Positions 37,467 through 47,282 of a stretch of 64,000 bases of DNA are shown here, piece by piece. The notes beneath the pieces were generated by a model. It worked only from the letters and a program-made list of their open reading frames with translations. It ran no database searches and was not told the origin of the DNA. The translations under genes and the position numbers were made by a program. This DNA is from CAVONB01 sp963697205 (GTDB lineage: Bacteria > Pseudomonadota > Alphaproteobacteria > Rhizobiales > Hyphomicrobiaceae), in assembly GCA_963697205.1 (NCBI GenBank), contig CAVONB010000006.1:248001-312000 (forward strand), given 5' to 3'. How positions within the stretch are numbered: position 1 is the first letter of the stretch; each line of letters starts with the position of its first letter.

Positions 37467-38622
37467 GCTTGACTCATCCGTCGTCACGCTCGTCATCGCC
37501 GTCGGCGTCGCCAGCGCCGTTGGCGCCGCTGTGACGCTCGATCCCTGGAAGTCGGTTCGGGATCGGATCATGACCGTCAAGGACCAGGTTTCCCCCGCCT
37601 CGCAGGCCAAGGCGACCGCTACGCCGCCGGCAGCCGGCAAAGCGACACCCGTGCCGCCGCGTGCGCAGTGGACGGCATCGGCGCCCGGCCGTGTCGAGCC
37701 CAAGGACGGCGAGGTGCGCATCGCCTCGCAGACGGCGGCACAGATCGTGGAGGTCCCCGTCGCCGTCAACGATCGCGTGCGCAACGGCGATGTGCTCGTC
37801 CGTCTCGACGACACCGATTTGCTGACGCGTCTTTTCGCATTGGAGGCCGAGGTCGCCGTGCGCAAGCGCGAGCGCGACCTGGAGACCGTGCCCAAGCTCG
37901 CCATCGAGCGCCGACAGGCCGAGGACGCACTGGCAGCCGCCGAGCGTGCCGCGTTTCGCGCCCAGTTCGATCTGGACCGCAGCAACGCCAGCAGGCGCGC
38001 CGGGAAGGCCACCGGTAGCGAGGTCGAGACGGTGCGCGACGCGCTGGTCAAGGCGCGCGAAACCGTCGAGACCGAGCGCGAGAACCTGCGTCGCGTCGAG
38101 GCCCAGCAGGGCATGCCGCTGCCCTCGCGTCTGGAATCGGCCCTCGTGCGCGCGCGCAGCGAGTTGAGCCTCGCTGAATCCGCCATCGAACGGACGCGCG
38201 TGCGCGCCCCCAAGGACGGCACCGTGCTTCAGGTCAACGCCAAGCGTGGCGAGTTGGCGCCCGCCGGCGGAGAGATGCCGCTCGCCACGCTGGGCAACGT
38301 CGATACCCTGCAGGTCCGCGCCGAGATCGAGGAGCGCGACGTCGCTAAGGTGCGAGTCGGTCAGGTCGCGATCGTGCGGACGGATGCCTACCCCAACCGC
38401 GACTTCACCGGCCGCGTGACCACGCTAGCGCGCTCGCTCGCACCGCCGCGCTTGTCGAGCCGTGGCCCGCGCCGCCCCAATGACGTCGACGTGCTGGAGG
38501 CGATCATCACTTTGGAAGGCGATACGCCGTTGCTGCCCGGCATGCGCGCCGACATCTTCTTCAAGCCGGACGAGACGGTCCAATCGACCAAGCCGGCCGA
38601 GGCGCCGCGCCCGACCAACTGA
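37459..38622 (+). CDS. HlyD/DevB-family periplasmic adaptor
   Basis: A 387-aa membrane fusion protein with an N-terminal membrane anchor (VVTLVIAVGVASAVGAAVTL) and a Pro-rich linker. Barrel-sandwich halves are GRVEPKDGEVRIASQTAAQI ... VRAPKDGTVLQVNAKRG, with an alpha-helical coiled-coil hairpin between them (RKRERDLETVPKLAIERRQAEDAL region to about residue 260). A beta-barrel domain (VRAEIEERDVAKVRVGQVA) follows. It links the DevC/DevA pump to an outer-membrane channel, presumably a TolC-like protein encoded elsewhere. In cyanobacteria DevBCA exports glycolipids; the cargo here is unknown. Confidence 0.92.
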   Translation: MPRLDSSVVTLVIAVGVASAVGAAVTLDPWKSVRDRIMTVKDQVSPASQAKATATPPAAGKATPVPPRAQWTASAPGRVEPKDGEVRIASQTAAQIVEVPVAVNDRVRNGDVLVRLDDTDLLTRLFALEAEVAVRKRERDLETVPKLAIERRQAEDALAAAERAAFRAQFDLDRSNASRRAGKATGSEVETVRDALVKARETVETERENLRRVEAQQGMPLPSRLESALVRARSELSLAESAIERTRVRAPKDGTVLQVNAKRGELAPAGGEMPLATLGNVDTLQVRAEIEERDVAKVRVGQVAIVRTDAYPNRDFTGRVTTLARSLAPPRLSSRGPRRPNDVDVLEAIITLEGDTPLLPGMRADIFFKPDETVQSTKPAEAPRPTN

Positions 38623-38747
38623 CGATCTGTTCGACACCGGTTGAAATGATCGCGCGCCGAACGTAGCGAGGCGTCGTCGCGGGCTTGGTGTGCCGTACAT
38701 GCCGGCCGCAAGGCTATCGGCGGCTGGAAGAGTCCGGCCGCGCGCCA

Positions 38748-39764
38748 CTACCACCCGATCAGCAACTTCGCCAATGGACGCGGTGCCAGCAGCACGCCCG
38801 ACCACACCGCCGACGACACCAGGCTGGCGATTAAGAACATCGTCATCGATGCGCCCGCCGCACCCGCTGCCAGCGGAACCATGCCGCGCTGCGTCGTCAT
38901 GAATTTGGACGCCACGAGGCCCCACACCCCCTGGCGCTCGACAAGCCCCTGCGCCTTTATCGCTGCCCGCTCGCCCCAACCGCTCGGCCAAACCGCGTGC
39001 AGGGCGGCCCCGCGCCCGCGTCCCATGCGATAGCCCATGACATCGCCGAGCATGGCGCCCGCGACGCCGACCGCGAACAAGGGGACGATGTCGCCGCCGG
39101 CATAGAGGTGAAACGCGCCGAGCGTCACGAAGGCGAGCAGCGAGGGCACGGCGAACAGGGCGGTCGGGATCGCGTTGAGGGCCGCGGCCACGAACATCAG
39201 CGCGGCCACCAGCACGGCGTGCGCGCGCAGGAAGGCAAACACCTCGTCCTTGAACGTGACGAGATAGAACGACGACCCCACCACCCAAACCGCCCAGATC
39301 AGCGCGCTGACGAAGTTCGCGATCTGGAACGGGATCTGCGGCATGCGGAACATCCCCGCCACCACCGGGATCACGGCGCGCACAGGCCCGAAGAAGTGAC
39401 CCAGAAAGACGCTCCAGCCGCCGTACTTCATGAAGAAGCGCTCGCCCGCCGGGATCATGTCGGGATGGCGCGTGAACGGCCACACGCTGGCGATGCTGCC
39501 CTCGAAGTACCGTCCGATCCAATAGGAGACGCTGTAGCCCAACGTGCCCCCGAGCGTGGCCGAGATGACGAGCGGGGTGATGATCTCCGCCGTCACCCCG
39601 CTCGCCGCGATCAGGGCGGTGATGCCGATCAGGATGGCGGTGCCCGGCCACAACAGCGACAGGAAGCAGAACAACTCCCCGAACGCGACGAGAAACGCGA
39701 TCGGAACCGCCCAGCTCTCGTGTTCGCGAACGAAGGCGACGATGGTCTCGACGAAGTCCTGCAC
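38748..39764 (-). CDS. DedA-family membrane protein with two DedA-like halves
   Basis: A 338-aa polytopic protein. The N-terminal half (residues 1-195) is a standard DedA/SNARE-assoc (VTT) domain with LVAFGELFCFLSLLWPG, GTLGYSVSYWIGRYFEG, and FGPVRAVIPVVAG (the membrane-embedded Arg motif). The second half repeats the pattern in shorter form (GAMLGDVMGYRMGRGRGAAL, FMTTQRGMVPLAAGAAG). Usual DedA proteins are about 200 aa, so this looks like an internal duplication or fusion. DedA proteins are undecaprenyl-phosphate or phospholipid flippases/scramblases. ATG at 39764; transcribed alone. Confidence 0.85.
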   Translation of the reverse strand: MQDFVETIVAFVREHESWAVPIAFLVAFGELFCFLSLLWPGTAILIGITALIAASGVTAEIITPLVISATLGGTLGYSVSYWIGRYFEGSIASVWPFTRHPDMIPAGERFFMKYGGWSVFLGHFFGPVRAVIPVVAGMFRMPQIPFQIANFVSALIWAVWVVGSSFYLVTFKDEVFAFLRAHAVLVAALMFVAAALNAIPTALFAVPSLLAFVTLGAFHLYAGGDIVPLFAVGVAGAMLGDVMGYRMGRGRGAALHAVWPSGWGERAAIKAQGLVERQGVWGLVASKFMTTQRGMVPLAAGAAGASMTMFLIASLVSSAVWSGVLLAPRPLAKLLIGW

Positions 39765-39931
39765 GTGCTATGCGCCCCACATCGCCGTTGAGCGTCGGGC
39801 AAGGCCCCCGGCGCCGATGCAACTTACGATGGCGACGGTTCCCCCCGGCGCCCCGCTGCACTCTTTAAGAAACAACGACATCGGTCAATCGCCCACCCGT
39901 GACCCGGCACGCACCTTGCTTCGGCCTGTGC

Positions 39932-41017
39932 ATGCCCCATCGCCGTACATCGTCTGATCTCGTCTGGGTGCCGGCGCCCCCCGCCACGCCCCTTCGCCGC
40001 TTGCTGTCATGGCTGCCCGCCCTGGTCTGCTGGACCGTGCTGCTGGGCTGCTGCGTCGGCGTCATGGCCATACTGGCGCGCGCATACGAGCCCCGCCTCG
40101 ACGTCCTGACGCCGTTCATCGGCCATTTCATCGGCTTCGGCATCGCTGCCGCGGCCGCGCTGTGGGTCGAATCACGACGCATCCTCCTGCTGGCGTTCGG
40201 CGTGGTCGCCACCCTGGCGGCCCATGCTGCCCCGCTCTATGTGGATTTTGCCGCGCTGGCTGCAAGTCCCGCCGAGGCCGAACCCATCCCCGCGTCCAAC
40301 GACGCCCGCCCGACGCTCAAGGTCGTTGCCTTCAACGTCTGGAGCCAGAACGTCTCCCCCTCCGACGTCGTCGCAGTCCTGGCCGCCTCCGACGCCGACG
40401 TCGTGATGCTGTCCGAGGTCGACGGCTCGCTCGCCGGCATCCTCAAGCCGCTCGCTGCCCTCTTCCCCTATCGCTCGCAATGCACCGTGCCCGTGCCCTG
40501 CAAGGAGGTCGTCCTGTCGCGCCTACCGGTCCGTAACTCCGGCGGCGGCGCGTCCACGAGTTTCATGCCCGGGCTCTCCTGGGCCGAAATCGAGCTGCCC
40601 GATGCCTCGGTGGTGACGGCGGTGGCCGTCCATCTGCACCGCCCGACACTGGGCTGGCGGCGTCACAGCGCCCAGATCGACGGCCTGCTGAGCTTTCTGC
40701 GCGACCTGCGCACGCCGCTGATCGTGGGTGGCGACTTCAACGTCACGCCGCTGACCGTGAGCTTTTCGCGGATCGCCGGTGGCGCCGGTCTTCAGGCCTG
40801 GTCGACGCCGTTGCCGTCCTGGCCGGCCCTGGGACCCATCCCGCCCCAATTCGGCATCGATCACATCCTCGTGAGCCCCGACCTGCAGATCGAGGCCGCC
40901 GGTGTTGGCGATCCGGCGGGATCCGACCACCGTCCGGTCTGGTCGCGTATCGGCCTCCGGCATGCAAATTCACCGACGTCCCCTATGGCGACGTGGCTTG
41001 GACGCGGCGGCATCTGA
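39932..41017 (+). CDS. Membrane-anchored EEP-family endonuclease/exonuclease/phosphatase protein
   Basis: A 361-aa protein with three N-terminal TM helices (LLSWLPALVCWTVLLGCCVGV, LTPFIGHFIGFGIAAAAALW, ILLLAFGVVATLAAHAAPL) and a C-terminal EEP domain. Catalytic landmarks are AFNVWSQN, the metal-binding Glu in MLSEVDG, GGDFNV, and the final GSDHRPVW His. Related proteins of this topology are annotated as YafD-like hydrolases; the natural substrate is unknown. A GTG at 39899 would extend it by 11 residues. Confidence 0.85.
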   Translation: MPHRRTSSDLVWVPAPPATPLRRLLSWLPALVCWTVLLGCCVGVMAILARAYEPRLDVLTPFIGHFIGFGIAAAAALWVESRRILLLAFGVVATLAAHAAPLYVDFAALAASPAEAEPIPASNDARPTLKVVAFNVWSQNVSPSDVVAVLAASDADVVMLSEVDGSLAGILKPLAALFPYRSQCTVPVPCKEVVLSRLPVRNSGGGASTSFMPGLSWAEIELPDASVVTAVAVHLHRPTLGWRRHSAQIDGLLSFLRDLRTPLIVGGDFNVTPLTVSFSRIAGGAGLQAWSTPLPSWPALGPIPPQFGIDHILVSPDLQIEAAGVGDPAGSDHRPVWSRIGLRHANSPTSPMATWLGRGGI

Positions 41018-41042
41018 TGAGTTTCGCGCCCGCGCCCTGAAA

Positions 41043-41483
41043 TCATGCGCGCCGGCAGCGCCGGGCAAACTCCTTCGACAGCTCCTTGGAGACTTCCGCG
41101 GCCAGCATGGTGCCGCGCGAGGCCTGCGCCGGCGTGATCCCTGCTGCCCCCTTGAGCGCGGCCGGTGCGCCGTCCGCTTCCTTGCGGCCCCAGGCCAGCT
41201 CATCGCAGCTGAGCTCGCGCTTCTTGCCCCGGAACGCGAACAGCCGCACCCCGGCCGCATAGGCATGCGGCGTCGCCGGTTGCTTCACCCAGCCGCGCGA
41301 GGGGTCCGACATCATAGATTTGAGCGAGGCCTGCCGGTGCGCGATACATGCCGCGCTGTCATCGACGCAGTTGTGGCCGGCCACCGGGCTCGTCGCCTGG
41401 ATTTCTCCGGAGGCGCACCCCGCCAGCATGAGGGCCAGCACCGTCGCGCAGACGGCGCAGCCAAAAACGCGTCGGCGACGCAT
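41043..41483 (-). CDS. Small lipoprotein of unknown function
   Basis: A 146-aa lipoprotein. It has the basic start MRRRRVFGC, a hydrophobic region and the lipobox LMLAGC, with the lipidated Cys at about residue 23. The mature part has two more Cys pairs (HNCVDDSAACIAH and later single Cys residues) and a GVRLFAFRGKKRELSCDELAWGR segment. No named domain is seen, but the layout is that of a conserved rhizobial lipoprotein. The ATG follows a GGGGGAGG site. Confidence 0.65.
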   Translation of the reverse strand: MRRRRVFGCAVCATVLALMLAGCASGEIQATSPVAGHNCVDDSAACIAHRQASLKSMMSDPSRGWVKQPATPHAYAAGVRLFAFRGKKRELSCDELAWGRKEADGAPAALKGAAGITPAQASRGTMLAAEVSKELSKEFARRCRRA

Positions 41484-41680
41484 GCGGCCTCCCCCTTGTG
41501 AACTCGCCGCAGAGGCCATAGAAGCCCTCCATGGCAGGGTCAAGGCGGCCTGTTCACGTTGCCGGATAGTTCCGGTCTGCCGCATCGAGTGTTCCCCGCC
41601 GAAGTCGCCACTATCGCTTCGCGACCGGGTCCCGTCGAGGGGCCGGGCGACGCTGAGAACAACGTCAGGGAGTAGACGAC

Positions 41681-42655
41681 ATGGTGTACGCCATCCGCGC
41701 GCATGAGTACGGCGGGCCCGAGGTGATGAAGTGGGAACAGGTCGACGTCGGGGCACCGGGGCCCGGCCAGATCCGCATCAAGCACAAGGCCTGCGGTCTG
41801 AACTTCATCGACGTCTACCAGCGCACCGGCCTCTATAAGCAGCCGAGCCTGCCGTTCGTGCTCGGCAACGAGGCGGCCGGCGACGTCGTCGCCGTCGGCG
41901 CCGGCGTGACCGACGTCAAGGTCGGTGACCGCGTCGCCTACGCGAGCCCGATCGGCGCCTACTGCGAGGAGCGCCTGATCCCCGCCGATCGCGTCGTCAA
42001 GATGCCCGACGGCATCGACTACAACACCGCAGCCGCGATGATGCTGCAGGGCATGACCGTGCGCTACCTGCTGCGCGAGACCTACCGCTGCGACAACAAG
42101 ACGGTGATGCTGTTCCACGCCGCTGCCGGCGGTGTCGGCCTGATCGCCTGCCAGTGGGCCAAGGCGCTCGGCGCCACACTGATCGGCACGGCCGGCTCCG
42201 ACGAGAAATGCGCGCTGGCCAAGGCCGCCGGCGCCACCCACGTCATCAACTACAAGACCGAGGACTGGGTGAAGAAGGTGCGCGAGTTGACCAACGGGCA
42301 AGGCGTCGATGTCGTCTACGACGGCGTCGGCAAGGATACGTTCCCCGGCTCGCTGGACTGCTTGAAGCCGAAGGGCCTGTGGGCCTCCTTCGGCAACGCG
42401 TCCGGTCCCGTTGCTGCCTTCGACATGGGCATCCTGGCCGCCAAGGGCTCGCTGTATGCCACGCGCCCGACGCTCAACACCTACACGGCCCGGCGCGAGG
42501 ATCTCGTCGCCAACGCCGCCGAGCTGTTCGACGTCGTCAGGAAGGGCGCCGTCAAGATCAACATCTCGAAGGTCTATCCGCTGAAGGAGGCCGCCCAGGC
42601 CCACGACGACCTGACGAGTCGCAAGACCACGGGATCGATCGTGTTCAGCGTTTGA
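41681..42655 (+). CDS. qor: NADPH:quinone oxidoreductase (zeta-crystallin type)
   Basis: A 324-aa medium-chain dehydrogenase/reductase without structural or catalytic zinc ligands. It has HEYGGPEVMKWEQ at the N-terminus, NFIDVYQRTGLYK, and a Rossmann loop HAAAGGVGLIACQWAKALGA binding NADPH. It fits Qor, which reduces quinones by one or two electrons. ATG 41681 has GGGAGTAG upstream. No operon partner; it is convergent with the TRAP permease gene. Confidence 0.92.
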   Translation: MVYAIRAHEYGGPEVMKWEQVDVGAPGPGQIRIKHKACGLNFIDVYQRTGLYKQPSLPFVLGNEAAGDVVAVGAGVTDVKVGDRVAYASPIGAYCEERLIPADRVVKMPDGIDYNTAAAMMLQGMTVRYLLRETYRCDNKTVMLFHAAAGGVGLIACQWAKALGATLIGTAGSDEKCALAKAAGATHVINYKTEDWVKKVRELTNGQGVDVVYDGVGKDTFPGSLDCLKPKGLWASFGNASGPVAAFDMGILAAKGSLYATRPTLNTYTARREDLVANAAELFDVVRKGAVKINISKVYPLKEAAQAHDDLTSRKTTGSIVFSV

Positions 42656-42733
42656 TCGCAAGGCACATCCCCGAAACGACGACGGGCGGCACCGCAAGGT
42701 GTCGCCCGGTTTCGTTGCGGTGAACGCCCGTGT

Positions 42734-44959
42734 CTACGCCGGCCGTGCCCGCTGCATCAGATAGCCCGCAATCGCCAGCGCCAGCCCGATCACGACGTGC
42801 AGCGCCAGGTGCACGCCGATGCTCGACAGCCCCGGCAGTTGCGTTTCCAGGTCGAGACCCAGCAGCGGTTTCGTTACGGACACGAGCACGCTCGGGAAGA
42901 TCAGGATCAACCCGCCCAGCCCGAACAGGGCGGTCTCCAGATTGGTGGAGCGCTTCAAGCCCCACCGCTGGAAGGCGACCGCCAGCGCCGCGATGCCCGC
43001 CGCCGTCGTCAGCGTGATCTCCACGACGTCGATCCAGTTGCCGCCCGTTGGTACTTTCAGCAGCAGGCCGATGCCGAGTGGATCGAGCACGAACACGAAC
43101 GGCACCAGGAATGCCGGCATTGTGTATTTCCACGATTGCAGCGTGGTCTTGTAGGGATCGCCGCCCGTGATGGCGGCCGCCGCGAACGGCGACAGCGCCG
43201 TCGGCGGCGAGACTTCCGACAGCACCGCGTAATAGAAGATGAACATGTGCGCCGCGAAGTCAGGCACGTTGAGCTTGATCAGCGCCGGCGCCGCGATCAC
43301 TGCGCACATGATGTAGCTTGCCGTCACCGGCACCGCGAGCCCGACGATCCACACGATGAGCCCGGTGAAGATCGTGGTCAGCAAGAGGCTGCCCTGCGCA
43401 TAGCTGATGATGATGTCGGCAAAGCGCTGGGCGAGGCCTGTCAACGTCACCACGCCGACAATGATGCCCGCCGTCGCGCACGTCGCCGCCACGTTGAGCA
43501 CGCCCGTCGTTCCTTCGCGCATCGCCGTCACCAGGCGCGTCGTCACCGGTGCGATTTGTGGCGCAAAGAGGCCGATGCCGAGCACGATGGCCAGCGTGAT
43601 GAACAGCACGGCGCTGATCAGGTTCTGCTGTCCGGGGATGGTGCGCCCGAGCACTTCGCCGATCACCAGCGCCATGCAGCCCACCAGTGGCAGCGCGACC
43701 CACTTCGGCACCAGCGCGGTATCGGCGCGGATTACGCTCACTGCGATCGCCAGCATCGTCGCCCAGAACACCGCCAGCACCGGCGAGAAGCCGACCAGCA
43801 TGAACGCAATGATCGAGATCAGTGACCCGAAGTGGAACCAGTAGTCCTTGGTGATGCGCCACAGCGTGCCCTTGGCGACCATCACTTCGCTCGCTCCGCC
43901 GTAGCGTGCCGCGTCGATCTCGACCATGACGTAGATCGCGAAGTAGTAGAGGAGCGTCGGTATGCAGGCCATCAGGATCACGTCGAAGTACGAGATCTTG
44001 AGGAACTCCGCGATCAGGAACGCGGCTGCGCCCAGCACCGGCGGCGAGATGATGGCACCCAGCCCGCCGGCCGCCAGCAGCCCGCCCGCCGCGTTCTTCT
44101 CGTAGCCCGCCTTCTCCAGCAGCGGATAGGCGACCGTGCCGATCGTAACGGTCGTCGCCACGCCCGAGCCCGACGGCCCGCCCATCAGGAACGATGACAG
44201 CACCACCGCGCGGCCGGCCGAGTTCCTGCGCCCGCCCATCGCCGCGAACGAAAAGTCGATGAAGAACTTACCGGCGCCGGAAAACTGCAGCACAGCGCCG
44301 AAGATCGTGAACAGGATGATCAAGCTCGACGATACGTCGACCGTCGTGCCGAACACGCCCTCCAGCGTCATGTAAAGATGCGCAACCAGCCGCTCCAGCG
44401 AGTATCCGCGATGCGTCCATGGCTCCGGCAGATGGTTGCCGGCCAGCGCGTAGGCCAGAAAGACCAGCGAGACGACGGGCATGATCGGACCGGCCGCGCG
44501 CCGCGTCGCTTCGAGCAGCAGAACGATAAACGCGATGCCGACCCAGTAGTCGGCCGTCGTCGGAATGATGGCGCGGTCGCCGAAATCCGCGCCTTGGTAG
44601 ATGACGTAGCCGATCACGCCGGCGCTGGCGAAGGCGAGCACCCAATCCCACCAGCGGATGCCATCGCGAAAGCGCGCTAGCATCGGGAACAGCAGGAACG
44701 CCAGGAACATGACGCAGCCGACGTGGATCGGCCGCAAGGCATGCGCGGGCACGATGTCGTAGGCGGCATAGAGGTGGAACAGCGAGACGCCGACGGCGAT
44801 GATCGTGATCAAGGTCGCCACCCAGCCGGTCAGCCGGTTGGCAGCGCCTTCTTCTTCCTCGATCAGGTGCTCGATCGCTTCGCGCTGGTTCTTGCTCAGC
44901 GCAATGCCGGCGAGCGCACCACTGGCGACGATCTCTTCGGAAGTCTCGCGTTCGCTCAT
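42734..44959 (-). CDS. TRAP transporter fused permease (4TM-12TM, TAXI type)
   Basis: A 741-aa permease in which the small (DctQ-like, 4 TM) and large (DctM-like, 12 TM) TRAP subunits are fused, as usual for TAXI systems. The N-terminal part holds four TMs, for example ATLITIIAVGVSLFHLYAAY. The DctM part shows GGRRNSAGRAVVLSSFLMGGPSGSGVATTV, shown here in part by FLMGGPSGSGVATTV, and AGGLGAIISPPVLGAAAF. It imports an organic anion with Na+ or H+ coupling. It follows the TAXI binding-protein gene by about 90 bases on the same strand, making one transport operon. Frame and length are normal. Confidence 0.95.
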   Translation of the reverse strand: MSERETSEEIVASGALAGIALSKNQREAIEHLIEEEEGAANRLTGWVATLITIIAVGVSLFHLYAAYDIVPAHALRPIHVGCVMFLAFLLFPMLARFRDGIRWWDWVLAFASAGVIGYVIYQGADFGDRAIIPTTADYWVGIAFIVLLLEATRRAAGPIMPVVSLVFLAYALAGNHLPEPWTHRGYSLERLVAHLYMTLEGVFGTTVDVSSSLIILFTIFGAVLQFSGAGKFFIDFSFAAMGGRRNSAGRAVVLSSFLMGGPSGSGVATTVTIGTVAYPLLEKAGYEKNAAGGLLAAGGLGAIISPPVLGAAAFLIAEFLKISYFDVILMACIPTLLYYFAIYVMVEIDAARYGGASEVMVAKGTLWRITKDYWFHFGSLISIIAFMLVGFSPVLAVFWATMLAIAVSVIRADTALVPKWVALPLVGCMALVIGEVLGRTIPGQQNLISAVLFITLAIVLGIGLFAPQIAPVTTRLVTAMREGTTGVLNVAATCATAGIIVGVVTLTGLAQRFADIIISYAQGSLLLTTIFTGLIVWIVGLAVPVTASYIMCAVIAAPALIKLNVPDFAAHMFIFYYAVLSEVSPPTALSPFAAAAITGGDPYKTTLQSWKYTMPAFLVPFVFVLDPLGIGLLLKVPTGGNWIDVVEITLTTAAGIAALAVAFQRWGLKRSTNLETALFGLGGLILIFPSVLVSVTKPLLGLDLETQLPGLSSIGVHLALHVVIGLALAIAGYLMQRARPA

Positions 44960-45050
44960 CGATCAGTCTTCCGTGTCGCGGAAATCGCTGCGTCGGAAGC
45001 GAAACGGCCGGCTTGAGGCCGGCCGCTCCGCGCATCTCGCGTTGGTCGCG

Positions 45051-46019
45051 TCAGTCGAGCTTGATGTTCTTCTCTTTGAAGAAGCGCATCGCACCGGGAT
45101 GGAACGGCACGCCCGAACGCTTCACGGACTGGCTCTCCATCTTGATGTTCAAGGCCTCTTTGTGGACCTTGGCGAGATCGTCGAGGCTCTCAAACAGGAT
45201 CTTGGTGATCCGGTAGGCCTCGTCGTCCGACATCTTCTCGTTGACGGCCAGGATGTTCCAGACCGTGATGTTGTTGGCGTCCTTGTCCATGCCCGAGTAG
45301 GTCGCCTTCGGGATGGTCGCCTCGGCGTAGAGCGGCCCGTACTTCGCATTCATCTTCGCGGTGTACTGGCTGTAGTCGAGAATCTTGATCTTGTTGCCGG
45401 GAGATGCGGCGAGGTCCGTGACCGCTGCCGTCGGCAGCCCGCCGACCCAGAAGAACGCCTCGATCTTCTTGTCCTTGATGGCGTTGACGCTCTCCGCTGC
45501 GCCCAGGCGCTCGCGCTTGACGTCCTTGTCGGGGTCGAGGCCCGCGGCTTCGAGCACGCGGAACGCGAACACTTCAGTCGCCGAGCCCGGAGAGCCGGTC
45601 GAAACGCGGCGTCCCTTGAGATCCTCGACCTTGGTGATGCCGGTGCCCTCGACCGTCACCACGTGCATGTGGTTGGGGTAGAGCACGGCCAGCGCCCGGA
45701 TCGGCAGCGCGCCGGACTTGAACTTGCCCTGTCCCTTGATCGCGTCCCACGCGGCGTCGACCTGAGACAGGCACATGTCGGCCTTGCCCGTGCCGATCAG
45801 CTGCAGATTGGCGACCGAGCCGCCCGTCACCTCGGCGGTGGCGGTGACGCCCTCGATCTTCTTGGTGAGGATGTTGGCGAAGCCGCCGCCGAGCGGGTAG
45901 TAGACGCCGCCAGTACCGCCGGTGGCGATGGAGTACTGCTTGGCCGCATGTACGGACGCTGCACCGGCACCGACGAGTGCAAGTGCGCCAGCCGCCAGCA
46001 GGGCTTTTGAGATTTTCAC
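45051..46019 (-). CDS. TAXI-family TRAP solute-binding protein
   Basis: A 322-aa periplasmic binding protein. The signal peptide ends ASVHAAK, then the TAXI hallmark YSIATGGTGGVYYPLGGGFA, GGSVANLQLIGTGKADMCLSQ, and VSTGSPGSATEVFAFRVLEA follow. It delivers the ligand to the fused permease encoded next. It starts with GTG 46019 after GGAGAGA. Known TAXI ligands are organic acids such as glutamate or dicarboxylates; no specific ligand can be read here. Confidence 0.94.
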   Translation of the reverse strand: MKISKALLAAGALALVGAGAASVHAAKQYSIATGGTGGVYYPLGGGFANILTKKIEGVTATAEVTGGSVANLQLIGTGKADMCLSQVDAAWDAIKGQGKFKSGALPIRALAVLYPNHMHVVTVEGTGITKVEDLKGRRVSTGSPGSATEVFAFRVLEAAGLDPDKDVKRERLGAAESVNAIKDKKIEAFFWVGGLPTAAVTDLAASPGNKIKILDYSQYTAKMNAKYGPLYAEATIPKATYSGMDKDANNITVWNILAVNEKMSDDEAYRITKILFESLDDLAKVHKEALNIKMESQSVKRSGVPFHPGAMRFFKEKNIKLD

Positions 46020-46286
46020 GCGATCTCTCCAGAGTGTGTCATGGACGCAAGACTTTGAAGGTCGGGCGGCGGCACCGTTCTGTTTCTGCGGCACCCCGGC
46101 ATGACCCAATCGACCTTGCGGGACGGCTAGTTATGCGTGTGGGCATCGGGCGAATCAAGCGCGAAGCGAGCCCCGTCAGCCAGGCGTGACCGCACCTTGC
46201 TGCGCCGCACAGCGGGGCGGCGGCGATTGCGCCTAAAGTCTTATGGGAAAGCGACGGCGGTGCTGCAACGCGGCCGGCATGCCGGC

Positions 46287-47012
46287 TCAGTCGGCGTCGC
46301 TGCTGGCGGCCATGAACCGGTTCATGCAGTTGCCGATGTGCAGACGCATCGCCGCGCGCGCGGCCTCGCTGTGCCCGGCCTCGACAGCGACCATGATCGC
46401 CCGGTGCTCCGCGACCACCGCTTGGCCGAACTGGCGGATCGGGCCGCGCCCGTCGCCCCAGCGCACGCGCCAGTTGTCGGGGTGCATGATGAAGGGGCCG
46501 CACATGGCAGCAAGCGCACTGTTGCGCGCGGCCCGGTGGAGGGCCTCGTGGAAGGCGATATCGCTCATGCGGAAGCGAATCGCCCTGTCGGCCCGCGCGG
46601 CCCCGACAAAGGCTTCCATCTCTGAGATGCACTGTTGGATGGTGGCAAGATCGGCGTCCGAGCGTCGCTCCGCGGCAAGACCTGCGGCCTCGACCTCCAA
46701 CGCGCGCCGCAGTTCCAGGCGCGTTGTAAGATCCGCGGTCTCGCCGCTCTCGATCCAATCTGTATTGGCGCTGAGCGGTGCGCGCACGGCGAAATTGCCA
46801 GCACCCTTGACGGCCACCACCAGACGATGCTCGCGCAGTCGCGTCAGGGCCCGCCGCAACGTCGTGCGCGTCACGCCATACTGCGCCGCCAGCCGGTCCT
46901 CGGACGGCAGCTGGTGTCCCGGTGCCATGGCACCGCTCAGGATCTGCTCGAGGATCGCGTCATAGACCCGGTCTGTCACCGCGGCCGGTCGACGACGGCG
47001 CTCTTGAGCCAT
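46287..47012 (-). CDS. GntR-family regulator with FCD effector domain
   Basis: A 241-aa FadR-subfamily regulator. The winged HTH is VTDRVYDAILEQILSGAMAPGHQLPSEDRLA, shown in part by GHQLPSEDRLAAQYGVTRTT. The all-helical FCD domain carries metal-ligand positions Asp in FRMSDIAFHEALH and His residues toward the C-terminus (AEHRAIMVAVEAGH, RLHIGNCMNRFM). Such regulators sense organic acids. It lies between the amidohydrolase gene and the TRAP genes on the same strand, so it most likely controls this catabolic region. The ATG at 47012 is chosen; an upstream ATG is open. Confidence 0.92.
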   Translation of the reverse strand: MAQERRRRPAAVTDRVYDAILEQILSGAMAPGHQLPSEDRLAAQYGVTRTTLRRALTRLREHRLVVAVKGAGNFAVRAPLSANTDWIESGETADLTTRLELRRALEVEAAGLAAERRSDADLATIQQCISEMEAFVGAARADRAIRFRMSDIAFHEALHRAARNSALAAMCGPFIMHPDNWRVRWGDGRGPIRQFGQAVVAEHRAIMVAVEAGHSEAARAAMRLHIGNCMNRFMAASSDAD

Positions 47013-47282
47013 GGCGCAGTCTTTCTCTGGTAGGCGCGGCGATTGCGAATTGTGCCGCGCAGCGTCAATCACGATCCAGCGACCATGCAGAACGCAACAG
47101 GAAAAATAAAGTTGGATCGATGCTCACAGTATGTAGCGCGTTAATTACGCATTTGCTGCGGCCGACTGTTTTGCTTTATTCAATTAAGAAGTGCATCGGA
47201 AGCGATCGTAACAGCGTTTTTTGGGCGTTCAATTGGCGCAATCGAGCCGGATTCCTCACGGCTCGGTTGCGCGCAAATCATT

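Noticed and set aside
42797..43825. 342-aa frame opposite the TRAP permease
   Set aside because: Composed almost only of Arg/Gln/His/Asp as expected for the complement of hydrophobic codons; a shadow.
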